A stretch of 7,464 nucleotides of DNA from Treponema sp. (lineage in GTDB: Bacteria > Spirochaetota > Spirochaetia > Treponematales > Breznakiellaceae). Position 1 is the stretch's first letter. Every line of letters begins with the position of its first letter. The stretch spans positions 1 through 7,464 of the forward strand of contig JAITAW010000072.1 of the NCBI GenBank assembly GCA_031283905.1. The letters run 5' to 3'. The notes beneath the pieces are model-generated. The model ran no database searches. It was not told the origin of the DNA and was given only the letters and a program-made list of their open reading frames with translations. Positions 6,995 through 7,464 of this stretch are shown piece by piece. A program made the position numbers and the translations under genes.

Positions 6995-7464
6995 ATGAAT
7001 AATACACAAAACGACATGGAGAATAACATAGCTGAGAAGTCGGCTTCTAGCTCTGGCGGAATGGCGGTGCTGTTTGTCAACACGCTCCTGGAGCTTGCGG
7101 CAATAGGACTGATCATCTGGGGCGCTAAAATTGCCGCTGATTCAGTTTCGTCAACCGCGATGATCGCCCTTGGGATTCTCTATTCAAGTCTAATAGGTCC
7201 CGTAGTGTACAAAGGGCTTAAAATACTGAGACCGCGGGAGGCTCTGGTATTGGTACTGTTTGGGAAATACTATGGAACCCTCATCGGTCCCGGCTTTTTC
7301 TGGGTAAATCCTTTCACGCAGGCCTTTAATCCGGCTTCAACAACTACTACAACCGGAAGTATTGGCGAAACCGGAGACGTAACCGGCGCGGCGGGACGGA
7401 AGAACACGAAAACCATATCTTTGAAGGTAATGACGCTGAATAACGACAAGCAGAAAATCAACGA
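6995..7464 (+). CDS. SPFH/band-7 domain membrane protein, 5' part
   Basis: Proteins of the SPFH (stomatin/prohibitin/flotillin/HflK-C) superfamily are membrane-anchored scaffolds; several relatives assemble into large membrane rings and modulate membrane proteases. The visible 156 residues contain a polar N-terminal tail (1-22), a first hydrophobic segment (about 23-48, LLELAAIGLIIWG) and a second (about 55-75, MIALGILYSSLIGPVVY). The typical SPFH entry follows: RPREALVLVLFGKYYGTL (79-96) then GPGFFWVNPF (98-107). After that comes a Thr/Gly-rich loop (114-136) and the start of the next strand, ISLKVMTLNNDKQKIN. The gene is cut by the window end without a stop. It is divergent from tig, has its own putative promoter and operator, and is not part of the protease operon. 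No enzymatic residues are expected. Its substrate or partner cannot be told from here. Confidence 0.88.
   Translation, partial: MNNTQNDMENNIAEKSASSSGGMAVLFVNTLLELAAIGLIIWGAKIAADSVSSTAMIALGILYSSLIGPVVYKGLKILRPREALVLVLFGKYYGTLIGPGFFWVNPFTQAFNPASTTTTTGSIGETGDVTGAAGRKNTKTISLKVMTLNNDKQKIN

Noticed and set aside
7270..7461. 63-codon minus-strand ORF inside the SPFH gene
   Set aside because: It is antisense to the well-supported SPFH coding frame and shows no features of its own.
1..7464. CRISPR array, tRNA or rRNA genes
   Set aside because: No regularly spaced direct repeats, cloverleaf-like segments or rRNA-like sequence were seen on either strand.

Overview
The window looks like a chromosomal segment from a spirochete. 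A Treponema-type (host- or gut-associated) genome is my best guess, based on the style of the Lon, ClpX and SPFH proteins; this is recognition from memory, not a database match. The core is a leftward (minus-strand) protein quality-control operon, tig-clpP-clpX-lon, filling 609-6434. It is tightly packed: 3 nt between tig and clpP, a 17-nt clpP/clpX overlap and a 4-nt ATGA overlap of clpX and lon. A near-consensus sigma70-type promoter (TTGACA, 17 nt, TATACT on the minus strand) lies about 75 nt upstream of the GTG start of tig. A plausible hairpin terminator follows lon.

The operon joins the ribosome-bound chaperone trigger factor, which receives nascent chains, to two ATP-dependent proteases, ClpXP and Lon, which degrade chains that fail to fold and also regulatory proteins. 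All four genes are intact, with every catalytic motif present. Lon is longer than usual because of extra segments in its linkers. Two of these are Ala/Gly/Ser-rich and coincide with GC-rich palindromic DNA.

The left flank (1-544) is markedly AT-rich. It holds a frameshifted fragment of an unidentified Asn/Lys-rich protein, a perfect 21-bp inverted repeat sitting at the frameshift point, and a short sequence resembling one end of an IS256-type element. No intact gene is seen there.

The right flank (6537-7464) reads rightward. It starts with a decayed IS110-family transposase fragment spread over several frames. Next come a TTGACA box and a compact cluster of palindromes (6936-6967) that looks like an operator. 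Last is the 5' part of a two-membrane-segment SPFH/band-7 protein gene that runs off the window. The decayed mobile-element fragment lies between the divergent tig and SPFH transcription units. The most interesting unexplained signals are the SPFH operator cluster, the palindrome-associated insertions in Lon, and the perfect hairpin in the left flank.
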